This document shows positions 1-7,791 of a stretch of DNA of 34,158 bases, in pieces. A model generated the notes under the pieces. The model saw nothing but the letters and a program-made list of their open reading frames with translations, had not been told where the DNA came from and did not search any database. Where the stretch lies: NCBI GenBank assembly GCA_009778155.1, contig WRKI01000348.1, positions 1-34,158 on the forward strand, in the 5' to 3' direction. The position numbers were made by a program, and so were the translations under genes. The first letter of the stretch is position 1, and each line of letters opens with the position of its first letter. The DNA is from Spirochaetota bacterium. GTDB taxonomy: Bacteria > Spirochaetota > Spirochaetia > Treponematales > Breznakiellaceae.

Positions 1-152
1 CAGAGGTTCGATGCGCCGCGAACCTTTGGTTCGATGTGCCTCCGTGTGATAAAAATGGGAGTAAATTCCGAAGCTCGAGCATTCATGCGTTTGTCGTGTT
101 TTCTTTCGTCTCCCCGCTTGCCAAAACTGCATTTGTTTCCGATACTATTTAT

Positions 153-1451
153 ATGAGAACCGCAGCACTTAAAAGCATTTTTCCCGTTTTGATGCTCGTT
201 TTTGGCCTGCACGCCCACGCGCAGGATTCCGCCGCGCCAATCCTCAGTATGGAAGGCGCTCACTCGGTTGTCGAGCGTTCCGACTGGCACCGGTATGTCA
301 ACGGCAGTTATGTCGGCTTGGTTAGTCGCGAGGTTCGGGGCACGATTCTGCCCAACCGTCAGGATGACGGCTCTTTCTTGCATCACGGCAATTTTATGGT
401 TATGGAAAGTTTGATTCACAATTCGCCGGCAAGCGCGCGTATTGTGGATGCTGTGGTTCCTGTGAGTTTCCAGATTCACGAAAACGGCAATATGGCGATT
501 GAAAACGATCAGGGCTTTCCAAGGTTGCGGGGGTTCCCGGTTTTTCCTTCCCGGCAGATGGCTGTGGGTACGACTTGGACTGCTCCGGGTTATCGCGCCG
601 CAGACCCGAACAACACGGGGCGGCCTTTGATTATTCCTATTCTTGCGCAGTACGAGTACATGGGGATCGAAGTTTTTCAGGGCGAGCCGGTTCACAGGAT
701 TGCCGCCATGTTTACAAATCGTTACAACAATAGCGGCGCGGCGGGGGACAGTATTTCCCGTGTTCAGGGGAATCACAGGGTTGATATTTTAATTCGTGTC
801 AGTGATGGTTTGCCTGTTTTTATGCGTGATGTTTTTGATGTCCGGTATTTCATGGCTAACGGCTCGGATATTAGGTTGCGTGGGTTTAATCTTACTTTTG
901 GTTCTGTGGTTACGCCGATGGACAGGGGTTCTGTCATTGCATCCTTGGGCGGCACTCTTGATATTGAAACGAGTCCCGCGCCTTTTGTGCCGGAGCCTGT
1001 GGCTTTGCCGCCGGCTGTCGTTACCGCTGTCCCGGAGATTGGCCCTTTGGAGATTGAAGAGGCTTTGGATTTGGCCGACGCGGCGATTGATGTGGCGGCT
1101 GTGCCGGAGGGTATTCGTCTTACGGTTAGAAACATTCGTTTTGCCCCGGACTCTGCGGAGTTTTTGCCGGAGGAGGGCGAGCGTCTTGACCGTATTGCCG
1201 AAGCTTTGGCGCAAATTCCCGGCAGGAATTTTCTTGTGGAGGGGCACACGGCCGCGACTGGTCGTCCTGCCGGCGAAATGGAGCTTTCTCTGCAACGTTC
1301 TCTGCGTATGATCGACGAGATGGCTCGGCGGGGTATTCCTGCCAATCGTTTTATCTCCAAGGGCTGGGGCGGCACAAAGCCCGTGGGGGACAACGCAACG
1401 GCGGCCGGCCGCAGTGTCAATCGCCGCGTGGAGATTACCATTTTGGAGTAG
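153..1451 (+). CDS. OmpA-family outer membrane/periplasmic protein with C-terminal peptidoglycan-binding OmpA domain
   Basis: Signal peptide MRTAALKSIFPVLMLVFGLHAHAQ from the ATG at 153; C-term VRNIRFAPDSAEFLPEEGERLDRIAEAL...EGHTA...RSLRMIDEMARRGIPANRFISKGWGGTKPVGDN...NRRVEITI is OmpA-like. The ORF-track start at 36 is probably too early. Confidence 0.85.
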   Translation: MRTAALKSIFPVLMLVFGLHAHAQDSAAPILSMEGAHSVVERSDWHRYVNGSYVGLVSREVRGTILPNRQDDGSFLHHGNFMVMESLIHNSPASARIVDAVVPVSFQIHENGNMAIENDQGFPRLRGFPVFPSRQMAVGTTWTAPGYRAADPNNTGRPLIIPILAQYEYMGIEVFQGEPVHRIAAMFTNRYNNSGAAGDSISRVQGNHRVDILIRVSDGLPVFMRDVFDVRYFMANGSDIRLRGFNLTFGSVVTPMDRGSVIASLGGTLDIETSPAPFVPEPVALPPAVVTAVPEIGPLEIEEALDLADAAIDVAAVPEGIRLTVRNIRFAPDSAEFLPEEGERLDRIAEALAQIPGRNFLVEGHTAATGRPAGEMELSLQRSLRMIDEMARRGIPANRFISKGWGGTKPVGDNATAAGRSVNRRVEITILE

Positions 1452-1461
1452 GCTGCCGGCT

Positions 1462-1491
1462 GCCCCAGCGGGGGATTTTTATCGCTGGGGC
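1462..1491 (+). terminator. Hairpin downstream of the OmpA-like gene (possible terminator, no clear U tract)
   Basis: GCCCCAGCG (1462-1470) / CGCTGGGGC (1483-1491), perfect 9-bp stem. Confidence 0.4.
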
Positions 1492-1672
1492 TTAAAAAAA
1501 GTTGAAAAAAGGCGTTTTGCGCTTGACTATCTGGCTTTTTTGTGGCATATTTATACTATCTTTGATGCCTCGCTCAGTTTTGGGCGTGAAAACCGGGGCT
1601 TGCGGCGAATTCGCGTCCGGCGACAGGGGCAAAAAGCTTGAATATTGTGGAAAAGGTGGAAAGGTTATTTAG

Positions 1673-2101
1673 ATGAAAACTGTATTTGCAAAACTTGCAT
1701 CGGTAGAGCGGAAATGGTACGTTATCGACGCGCAAGGAAAGGTTTTGGGCAAGGTGGCGGCAAAGGTGGCCTCCGTAGTCCGGGGGAAAAACAAGGCGAT
1801 TTTTACCCCTAATCAGGAAATCGGGGATTTTGTCGTGGTTATAAATGCCGATAAAATCGTTGTAACCGGCAGGAAGCGCGAGCAAAAGATGTACCATCAC
1901 CATTCGGGGTATCCCGGCGGGTTAAAGTCGTTTACTTACGAGAAGCTGGCGGCGCGGCATCCGACCAAGCCTTTGGAAAACGCGATCAAGGGGATGCTTC
2001 CCAAGTGTCCTTTGGGCAGAAAACTCGCTTTAAACGCCAAAATTTACGCGGGGGCGGAGCATCCGCACAGCGCTCAGAATCCGACTCCGCTGGAAATGTA
2101 A
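1673..2101 (+). CDS. rplM: 50S ribosomal protein L13
   Basis: KWYVIDAQGKVLGKVAAKVASVVRGK...YHHHSGYPGG...MLPKCPLGRKL...IYAGAEHPHSAQNP; followed by rpsI. Confidence 0.95.
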   Translation: MKTVFAKLASVERKWYVIDAQGKVLGKVAAKVASVVRGKNKAIFTPNQEIGDFVVVINADKIVVTGRKREQKMYHHHSGYPGGLKSFTYEKLAARHPTKPLENAIKGMLPKCPLGRKLALNAKIYAGAEHPHSAQNPTPLEM

Positions 2102-2196
2102 GGCGGGGTTTTTTAGGCGCAGCTTCTTGAAAAAGCGTAGCTTTTTGAAGTTTGGATGAAAATTAGCGGCTAGGCCGTTTCAATAAAGGGTAGAAA

Positions 2197-2589
2197 ATGA
2201 ATATAAATCTTGGGATTGGTACCGGCAGAAGGAAGACTTCGGTTGCGCGGGTTTACGTTAGGGAAGGCAGCGGCAAAATTACCGTAAACGGAAAAGAGTT
2301 GCTCAAGTATTTCCCGCAGGGGGAACACGTTCAGATTGTCCGCCAGCCGCTTATGGTAACCGGCAGCGAAAGCAAGTTCGACATTTTGATTAATGTCTAC
2401 GGAGGGGGTTGCAACGGCCAGGCCGGCGCCTGCCGCCACGGTCTTGCCCGCGCTCTTTGCCAGGTTGACCACACGAATTACACCTCGCTTAGAAGCCACG
2501 GCTATCTTACCCGCGACTCGCGCATGGTGGAAAGAAAAAAATACGGCAAGCCGGGCGCCAGGCGGAGCTTCCAGTTCTCCAAACGCTAA
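2197..2589 (+). CDS. rpsI: 30S ribosomal protein S9
   Basis: GTGRRKTSVARVYVREGSGKITVNGK...GGGCNGQAGACRHGLARAL...DSRMVERKKYGKPGARRSFQFSKR. Confidence 0.96.
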   Translation: MNINLGIGTGRRKTSVARVYVREGSGKITVNGKELLKYFPQGEHVQIVRQPLMVTGSESKFDILINVYGGGCNGQAGACRHGLARALCQVDHTNYTSLRSHGYLTRDSRMVERKKYGKPGARRSFQFSKR

Positions 2590-2627
2590 CTCTGTTAGCG
2601 CCGCTAACTTTGTTAGCGCCGCTAGCG
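2584..2627 (+). repeat. Tandem 18-bp hairpin repeats spanning the rpsI stop codon
   Basis: CGCTAAC-TCT-GTTAGCG (2584-2600), CGCTAAC-TTT-GTTAGCG (2602-2618), then CGCTAGCG (2620-2627). Confidence 0.8.
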
Positions 2628-2738
2628 CGGGTTGCGTTTTGTTTGCAATTGTCTCGTTCAAACCCGGCTTTGGGGTTGTCGCGGTGTGTAAATTGGAGAT
2701 GGGAAAGGTGTAAACCGGCCAAAACAGTTTTCTTAAGG

Positions 2739-2771
2739 AAACGCTGATTAACTCGACGCTAATCAGCGTTT
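2739..2771. terminator. Palindromic element between convergent rpsI and pyrE (likely bidirectional terminator; repeat family copy 1)
   Basis: AAACGCTGATTA (2739-2750) / TAATCAGCGTTT (2760-2771), perfect 12-bp stem. Confidence 0.65.
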
Positions 2772-2824
2772 CTTACGGACTATAGGCAAGCTCGAAAAAC
2801 CCAGATGGGGTTTTAGGGGTTGCC

Positions 2825-3415
2825 TTATGCCTTTCTTGAGCCGGGTTTGACCGCTGGGGTTCCTTGCTTGCATAGGTCGCAGTCGGCGGCTTCCCAGTTG
2901 CCGGCGGCCACTTTTACCGCTGGGTAAAAAGGCCAGGGCATATCCGCTTCGCCGGCCAAGCGGCGGTCTACCACGCAGGCAAGGCCGGCAACGGCCGCCC
3001 CTTCAGCTTCCAACGCCTTGGCGCATTCCAAGGACGATTTGCCCGTGGTAACGACATCTTCGACAATGACAACCCTTTGCCCCGGCTTTAGCTCGAAACC
3101 ACGGCGCAGGCGCATAACCCCGCCGTCGTCCCTTTCCGTGAAAAAAGCGGGAAGCCCCAACTGCCGCCCCAGCTCGTAAGCGGGAAGAATGCCCCCGATT
3201 GCAGGCCCGGCGACAGCGTCAACGGCAAGCCCTCCCGACTGCATATCTTGGCGTATTTTTTCTGCGACGGCGGCCATTGCAGCGGCGGCCTTGTCCGGAT
3301 GTTGAAACAGTTTGGCGCATTGAATGTAAACATTTGAATGCTTGCCGGAGCTAAGCAGAAAATGCCCTTCCAAAAACGCGCCGCATTCCTTCAAAATAGT
3401 CATTGCTTTGTCCAT
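2825..3415 (-). CDS. pyrE: Orotate phosphoribosyltransferase
   Basis: MTILKECGAFLEGHFLLSSGKHSNVYIQCAKLFQ; PRPP-binding motif RVVIVEDVVTTGKSSLE. Start taken at MDKAMTILK; the track ORF extends into pyrF. Confidence 0.92.
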   Translation of the reverse strand: MDKAMTILKECGAFLEGHFLLSSGKHSNVYIQCAKLFQHPDKAAAAMAAVAEKIRQDMQSGGLAVDAVAGPAIGGILPAYELGRQLGLPAFFTERDDGGVMRLRRGFELKPGQRVVIVEDVVTTGKSSLECAKALEAEGAAVAGLACVVDRRLAGEADMPWPFYPAVKVAAGNWEAADCDLCKQGTPAVKPGSRKA

Positions 3416-3425
3416 AAATCCTCCT

Positions 3426-4352
3426 TTAATTTTTCGCCGCAACCCGCGCCGCAACCCGCGCCGCATCTTGTAGCGCGGCCTGCATCGCCGCCGCCGCTTT
3501 GCGAGCCGCGCCGGCGGCAAAGTCATTGCCGATTGATGTTTCGTCTAACGTGCCGGCAGCTTTCAATTCCCCGCGCCATGCCTCGATAATGGAACGCGAG
3601 GCGTTCACCACTGCCCCGTTTCCGTTATGCAAAAACAAGGCCGCATCTTGCGCCCCCCCGCCTTGAGCGCCGTAGCCCGGAACAAGGAAAAAAAGATTCG
3701 CATAGTTTTTTCTAATTTCGGCAACCTCGTCTTTTTCGGTACAGCCGATCACGGCTCCGAATGCGCCGTAGCCGTATTTTCCCGGAACATCCTTTGCCAA
3801 AAGCGAAAGTTTGTCGCCGACAGCATTGTACAGCCGCCCCCCGCCCCCGGCAACCTCAAGATACTGAAAGTCGCGCATACCGGCGTTGCTCGTTCGCATA
3901 AGAATAAACGCGCCCTTGCCCTTTGACTTTGCCCATGCAAGCCAAGGATCGAGTGTGTCCATGCCCATATAGGGGGACAGGGTAACAAAGTCCGCCTCTA
4001 ACTCGCCGTCAAAGTGGGCTTTCGCATAACGCGCCGCAGTGTCGGCTATGTCGCCGCGTTTTATGTCGGCAATTGCCAAAAGCCCTTTTTTGCGGATATA
4101 TTGCAGGGTTTCCGCATAAACCTTAAACCCCTCTAAACCCATCTCTTCGTAAAAGGCTATCTGCACTTTGTAACAGGCGGCAATATCGCAAGTGGCTTCT
4201 ATTAACGCTTTGTTAAATGCCAGGACAGCGGCCGGCGCGGAATCCGCCTTGCGCACTTCCGCCGGGGGGACGCTGTGTGCGCCGGTGTCCAGCCCCACGC
4301 AAACCGCCCCCCTTTCCTTTACCGACTCGAACAACTTGTCAATGTTATACAT
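3426..4352 (-). CDS. pyrF: Orotidine 5'-phosphate decarboxylase (type 2)
   Basis: DKLFESVKERGAVCVGLDTG; LLAIADIKRGDIADTAARYAKAHF; VTLSPYMGMDTLDPW; low-complexity Ala/Arg C-terminus. Confidence 0.92.
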   Translation of the reverse strand: MYNIDKLFESVKERGAVCVGLDTGAHSVPPAEVRKADSAPAAVLAFNKALIEATCDIAACYKVQIAFYEEMGLEGFKVYAETLQYIRKKGLLAIADIKRGDIADTAARYAKAHFDGELEADFVTLSPYMGMDTLDPWLAWAKSKGKGAFILMRTSNAGMRDFQYLEVAGGGGRLYNAVGDKLSLLAKDVPGKYGYGAFGAVIGCTEKDEVAEIRKNYANLFFLVPGYGAQGGGAQDAALFLHNGNGAVVNASRSIIEAWRGELKAAGTLDETSIGNDFAAGAARKAAAAMQAALQDAARVAARVAAKN

Positions 4353-4354
4353 TA

Positions 4355-5623
4355 CTATGCGCTGCCTCTCCAGCTGCCAAGCAAGCCAGGGGCAGTCTTT
4401 GCGACATCGTCGGCCAGTTCCAATTCCCCTTCGGTTTTGGCAACGACTATCGATGTGGCCGCATCGCCCAATATGTTGACAGTGGAGCGGACACCGCTGA
4501 CTATGCGGTCTATGCCGGCAAGAAGCGCCATAGTTTCGATGGGAAGCCCTGCGGCGGTTAAAACAATGGACAGAGATACAAGGCCTGCACCGGGAATGCC
4601 GGCAGTACCTATAGAAGCCAAGACTGTCGATAATACTATGATGAACTGCTGGCTTAAAGTTAGTTCTATGCCGAAAATGTGCGCGGCAAAAATAGCCGCC
4701 AGGGCTTGATAAATAGCAGTCCCGTCCATGTTTATAACAGAGCCGAATGGCACGACAAAGTCGGCGACTTTATTTCCAACCATGCGCTTGGTTGCCGCAA
4801 GGGTAAGGGGCATTGTCGCAAAACTACTGCTGGTAGCAAAGGAAAATAAAATGGGTTCCTTCATTTCTTTGAAAAAACGTAAGGGGCTAACCTTGCCTAT
4901 CAAGCCTACCATAACAACACCGTAAACAAGCACTACAAAAATTGCAGAGCCTATGTAAACTGCCACGATAAATTTTGCGAATGGCATAAGAACCGCAAGC
5001 CCGTGTGTTCCGACAACCCAAGCCATAAGCCCCATTATGCCGTAAGGTGCAAAGTTAAGGACAATCGTCATAACCTCTTTCATTACATCGCCGCCGGCCT
5101 TAAACAAGTTATGAACCAGCTTTCCCTTTTCGCCAAGCCTTGTAAGAGCCAGCCCTAAAAGCATGGCAAAGAAAATAATCTGCAACAGATTCGCGCTGTT
5201 TAACGCGGCGAAAGGATTGCTGGGAATGATGTTTACAAGCGTGTCCAGGGCAGAAGGCGCGGCAACCGCAGTCGCCGCAAGCCCTTCTGTGGAAAGATTC
5301 ACCCCCGAGCCAAGATTCATAAGATTTGCAAGAACCAACCCCAAGAGCACTGCGGGAAAACTTGTGCAAATAAATGTAAGTATCGTCTTACCCCCGATTT
5401 TTCCCATTGTTTTGAAATCCCCGACATCGGCCACGGCTGTTACCAAAAGGCAAAGGATTAACGGGGCGGCCAACATACTAAAAAGGCGTATCAAGATGGT
5501 GCCAAGAAATTGCAAAACCGCAGCTTGGGGGCCTAAAATGACCCCCAAGGCGATACCGACGATAAACCCTACCATGATCCGTTTGAATAAGGGCATACCT
5601 CTCCAAAATTTGAACATAAACAT
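4355..5623 (-). CDS. Dicarboxylate/amino acid:cation symporter (DAACS family)
   Basis: Multiple TM segments; FSFATSSSFATMPLTL, INMDGTAIYQALAAIFAAHIFG, SIGTAGIPGAGLVSL, DRIVSGVRSTVNILGDA motifs. Confidence 0.9.
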   Translation of the reverse strand: MFMFKFWRGMPLFKRIMVGFIVGIALGVILGPQAAVLQFLGTILIRLFSMLAAPLILCLLVTAVADVGDFKTMGKIGGKTILTFICTSFPAVLLGLVLANLMNLGSGVNLSTEGLAATAVAAPSALDTLVNIIPSNPFAALNSANLLQIIFFAMLLGLALTRLGEKGKLVHNLFKAGGDVMKEVMTIVLNFAPYGIMGLMAWVVGTHGLAVLMPFAKFIVAVYIGSAIFVVLVYGVVMVGLIGKVSPLRFFKEMKEPILFSFATSSSFATMPLTLAATKRMVGNKVADFVVPFGSVINMDGTAIYQALAAIFAAHIFGIELTLSQQFIIVLSTVLASIGTAGIPGAGLVSLSIVLTAAGLPIETMALLAGIDRIVSGVRSTVNILGDAATSIVVAKTEGELELADDVAKTAPGLLGSWRGSA

Positions 5624-5651
5624 AATTTCTCCTGTGTTGGTATGTGTTAGC

Positions 5652-5686
5652 GGCCTGTTTCAAAATACCAGACTTTGAAACAGGCC
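5652..5686 (-). terminator. Strong hairpin between uraA and the DAACS gene
   Basis: GGCCTGTTTCAAA (5652-5664) / TTTGAAACAGGCC (5674-5686), perfect 13-bp stem, 9-nt loop; no U tract. Confidence 0.5.
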
Positions 5687-5694
5687 TTACAAAA

Positions 5695-7041
5695 CTATTC
5701 TTTCTTTTTGCCGAACTCGAACTTTTCGCCCGGCAAAACTATGTTAAGGAATACGCCCAAGAGCGCGCCGATTGCGATTCCCAGCCTGTCGATAGGCACG
5801 CTGTAGCCGCCAAGCGTTACGGTGATAAGCGGGCCGAACCTTAACCCAAGCCCTGTTACCAACACTACGGCTATGATAAGCAGGTTTCGCGTTTCGCCAA
5901 TGTCCACCCGGTTGTCAACCAGCGTCCGTATGCCCACCGCCGCTATCATTCCGTAAAGCACGAATGACACGCCGCCGACAATCGAGTCCGGGATTGTGTA
6001 CACGATTGCGGCAAAGATCGGCATAAAGCCAAGGATTGTCGCATAAAAGGCCGCCAGTATTACAACCCTTGCGTCGTGGATTTTCGTAAGAACTACGACA
6101 CCGACATTTTCGCTGTAGGTCGTCGTCGCCGGCGCGCCCACCAAGCCGGAGAAGGTTGTGGCAAGACCGTCGCCGATCAATGTGCGGGTAAGGCCGGGTT
6201 TTTCCGTAAAGTCTTCGCCGCAAACGTCAGACAGGATTATCATGTCGGCAATATGTTCGGATATCGTCGCTATCGCTGCCGGTATCATGACAAGGATAGG
6301 GATAAGCCCGAAGCGCGGCAGGAAAAACGGAGGAAGCCCGACAATGCCCGCCTGCGCCGCGCCGGCAAAGTCAAGAATCGCCGTGCCGTTGGGGTTTGTC
6401 ATGCCGGCAAAATGGAAGATCACCGCCGCCAAATATCCGCCGCCCAAGCCCAAAACAATGGGGACAATCTTGAACATTCCCTTGCCCCAGGCCGCCGCGA
6501 TTATGACTATGCTCAAGGAGATGACGGCTAAGAGCATATTGTTGTTCGACTGGCTGATTGCAAAGGGCGCTAACATTACGCCGACAAGTATGACTATCGG
6601 CCCCGTTACCACTGGCGGCAGATAGCGCATGACTTTTTTCGCGCCGATAATTTTTACCGCAAGCGCCAGAAGCAGGTAGAGAAAGCCGGCGACAAAAATC
6701 CCGCCGGTGGCGTAAGCGAGTTTGTCCGCCCGCGACATATCAAGGCCGGCGAAGATTCCGTTGACTGGGTCTGTAACAAGCTGCACCCCGGCGAGGAAGG
6801 CGAAGGACGATCCCAAAAATACGGGAACGCGCCCTTTGCTCATAAATTGGAAGATTAATGTTCCCACGCCCACGCCGATAAGCGTTACCTGAACGCTAAG
6901 GCCGGTGATAAGCGGGACGAGGATTGTCGCCCCGAACATTGCGAACATATGCTGCAAGCCCAGCAGCATCGATCTTGGCAGGCCAAGTTGTTTGAATGAA
7001 TCCTTTATGGGGCCTATGTCCGGTTCCAGTTGTTTGCTCAT
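5695..7041 (-). CDS. uraA: Uracil/xanthine permease (NCS2 family), likely uracil permease
   Basis: LGLQHMFAMFGATILVPLITGLSVQVTLIGVGVGTLIF...FLGSSFAFLAG; YLPPVVTGPIVILVG; TTTYSENVGVVVLTK; near pyrF/pyrE. Confidence 0.9.
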   Translation of the reverse strand: MSKQLEPDIGPIKDSFKQLGLPRSMLLGLQHMFAMFGATILVPLITGLSVQVTLIGVGVGTLIFQFMSKGRVPVFLGSSFAFLAGVQLVTDPVNGIFAGLDMSRADKLAYATGGIFVAGFLYLLLALAVKIIGAKKVMRYLPPVVTGPIVILVGVMLAPFAISQSNNNMLLAVISLSIVIIAAAWGKGMFKIVPIVLGLGGGYLAAVIFHFAGMTNPNGTAILDFAGAAQAGIVGLPPFFLPRFGLIPILVMIPAAIATISEHIADMIILSDVCGEDFTEKPGLTRTLIGDGLATTFSGLVGAPATTTYSENVGVVVLTKIHDARVVILAAFYATILGFMPIFAAIVYTIPDSIVGGVSFVLYGMIAAVGIRTLVDNRVDIGETRNLLIIAVVLVTGLGLRFGPLITVTLGGYSVPIDRLGIAIGALLGVFLNIVLPGEKFEFGKKKE

Positions 7042-7169
7042 GTTTTTTCTCCTTTGCTGTCAACCGCATGGCCGGCATCCATGCCGGCTGGCAGCCTGTT
7101 AAACACCGATGATGCTTTGCGGTTGCTGTTTAAGCAACCGCAAAGCTTTGACTCTTCGACTTGTTCCAT
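7038..7169 (-). CDS. Putative 43-aa leader peptide (uORF) upstream of uraA, overlapping its start by 4 bp
   Basis: AGGAGG (plus CCTCCT 7175-7180) 5 nt before ATG at 7169; reads MEQVEESKLCGCLNSNRKASSVFNRLPAGMDAGHAVDSKGEKT; TGA overlaps the uraA ATG (ATGA). Confidence 0.5.
   Translation of the reverse strand: MEQVEESKLCGCLNSNRKASSVFNRLPAGMDAGHAVDSKGEKT
7114..7146 (-). promoter_or_regulatory. Hairpin within the uraA leader/uORF
   Basis: GCTTTGCGGTTGCT (7114-7127) / AGCAACCGCAAAGC (7133-7146), perfect 14-bp stem, 5-nt loop. Confidence 0.6.
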
Positions 7170-7197
7170 TAAATCCTCCTGCAACTTGAATTTTGAA

Positions 7198-7223
7198 CAA
7201 AAAAAAACCGCCAAAAGGCGGTT
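7198..7223 (-). terminator. Intrinsic-terminator-like hairpin in the uraA leader (candidate attenuator)
   Basis: On minus: AACCGCC-TTTT-GGCGGTT (7223-7206) followed by a run of T to about 7198. Confidence 0.7.
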
Positions 7224-7493
7224 AATATAACAAAATATGGAAAAATGTTTGCACAGTGCGAACTGGAGCGACAGCCCCGTTTGCACAACCTCGGAACAAC
7301 TTGGTTTTTTTGCGATATTTTCCAAACTTAATCATACTTTTAAAAATATAGCGTTTTTTAAAATTTTATGCAAGAGGAAAAATGCAAAAAAATAAAAAAA
7401 AATCTCATTTGGCCGTTTTTTTTGCAAAATTCGATTTTTCACCCAAGCGGCGGGTTATGCGGGGTGTTTTTTGACAGCTTGCTTCCCCGCCTG

Positions 7494-7523
7494 TTGACAA
7501 AAAAGCTCGTTTTGCGCTATGCT
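7494..7523 (+). promoter_or_regulatory. Sigma70-like promoter
   Basis: TTGACA (7494-7499), 18-bp spacer, TATGCT (7518-7523). Confidence 0.5.
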
Positions 7524-7540
7524 TAAAGGAGGGAGGAGAA

Positions 7541-7696
7541 GTGAAAACGCTCTTTTTTATTGTTTTGCCGGCTGGGGGGATGTATACAAGCCTTTTTCCT
7601 GCCAAGCTGTGTTTGCTAAACAAGCGGGGGCTGTTTTTCGCTTCGGAAAACTTCTATGCGTTTATCCCCCTCTCCCCCGTTCGGAGTGCAGTATAG
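7541..7696 (+). CDS. Putative 51-aa small protein with GTG start
   Basis: AAAGGAGGGAGGAGAA immediately before GTG; reads MKTLFFIVLPAGGMYTSLFPAKLCLLNKRGLFFASENFYAFIPLSPVRSAV; missing from the ORF track. Confidence 0.4.
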   Translation: MKTLFFIVLPAGGMYTSLFPAKLCLLNKRGLFFASENFYAFIPLSPVRSAV

Positions 7697-7791
7697 ATGG
7701 GCTTTCATATACAAAAAACGCTAGTGGGTTCAAGAATCACGCTTTTACAAAGCTCTTGCCAAGGTTCGGGCTTTTATCATAAGGAGGAAAA

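Noticed and set aside
1-48. tRNA-like GGTTCGA sequences at the window start
   Set aside because: A 7-bp hairpin (4-10/19-25) and a repeated GGTTCGATG are present, but no cloverleaf or acceptor stem can be built.
773-1441. 222-aa minus ORF in the OmpA-like gene
   Set aside because: Opposite-strand shadow of a GC-rich coding frame; the plus strand has signal peptide and OmpA domain.
7405-7623. 72-aa minus ORF between uraA and mcp
   Set aside because: No ribosome-binding site or motif; overlaps the plus-strand promoter/smORF region.
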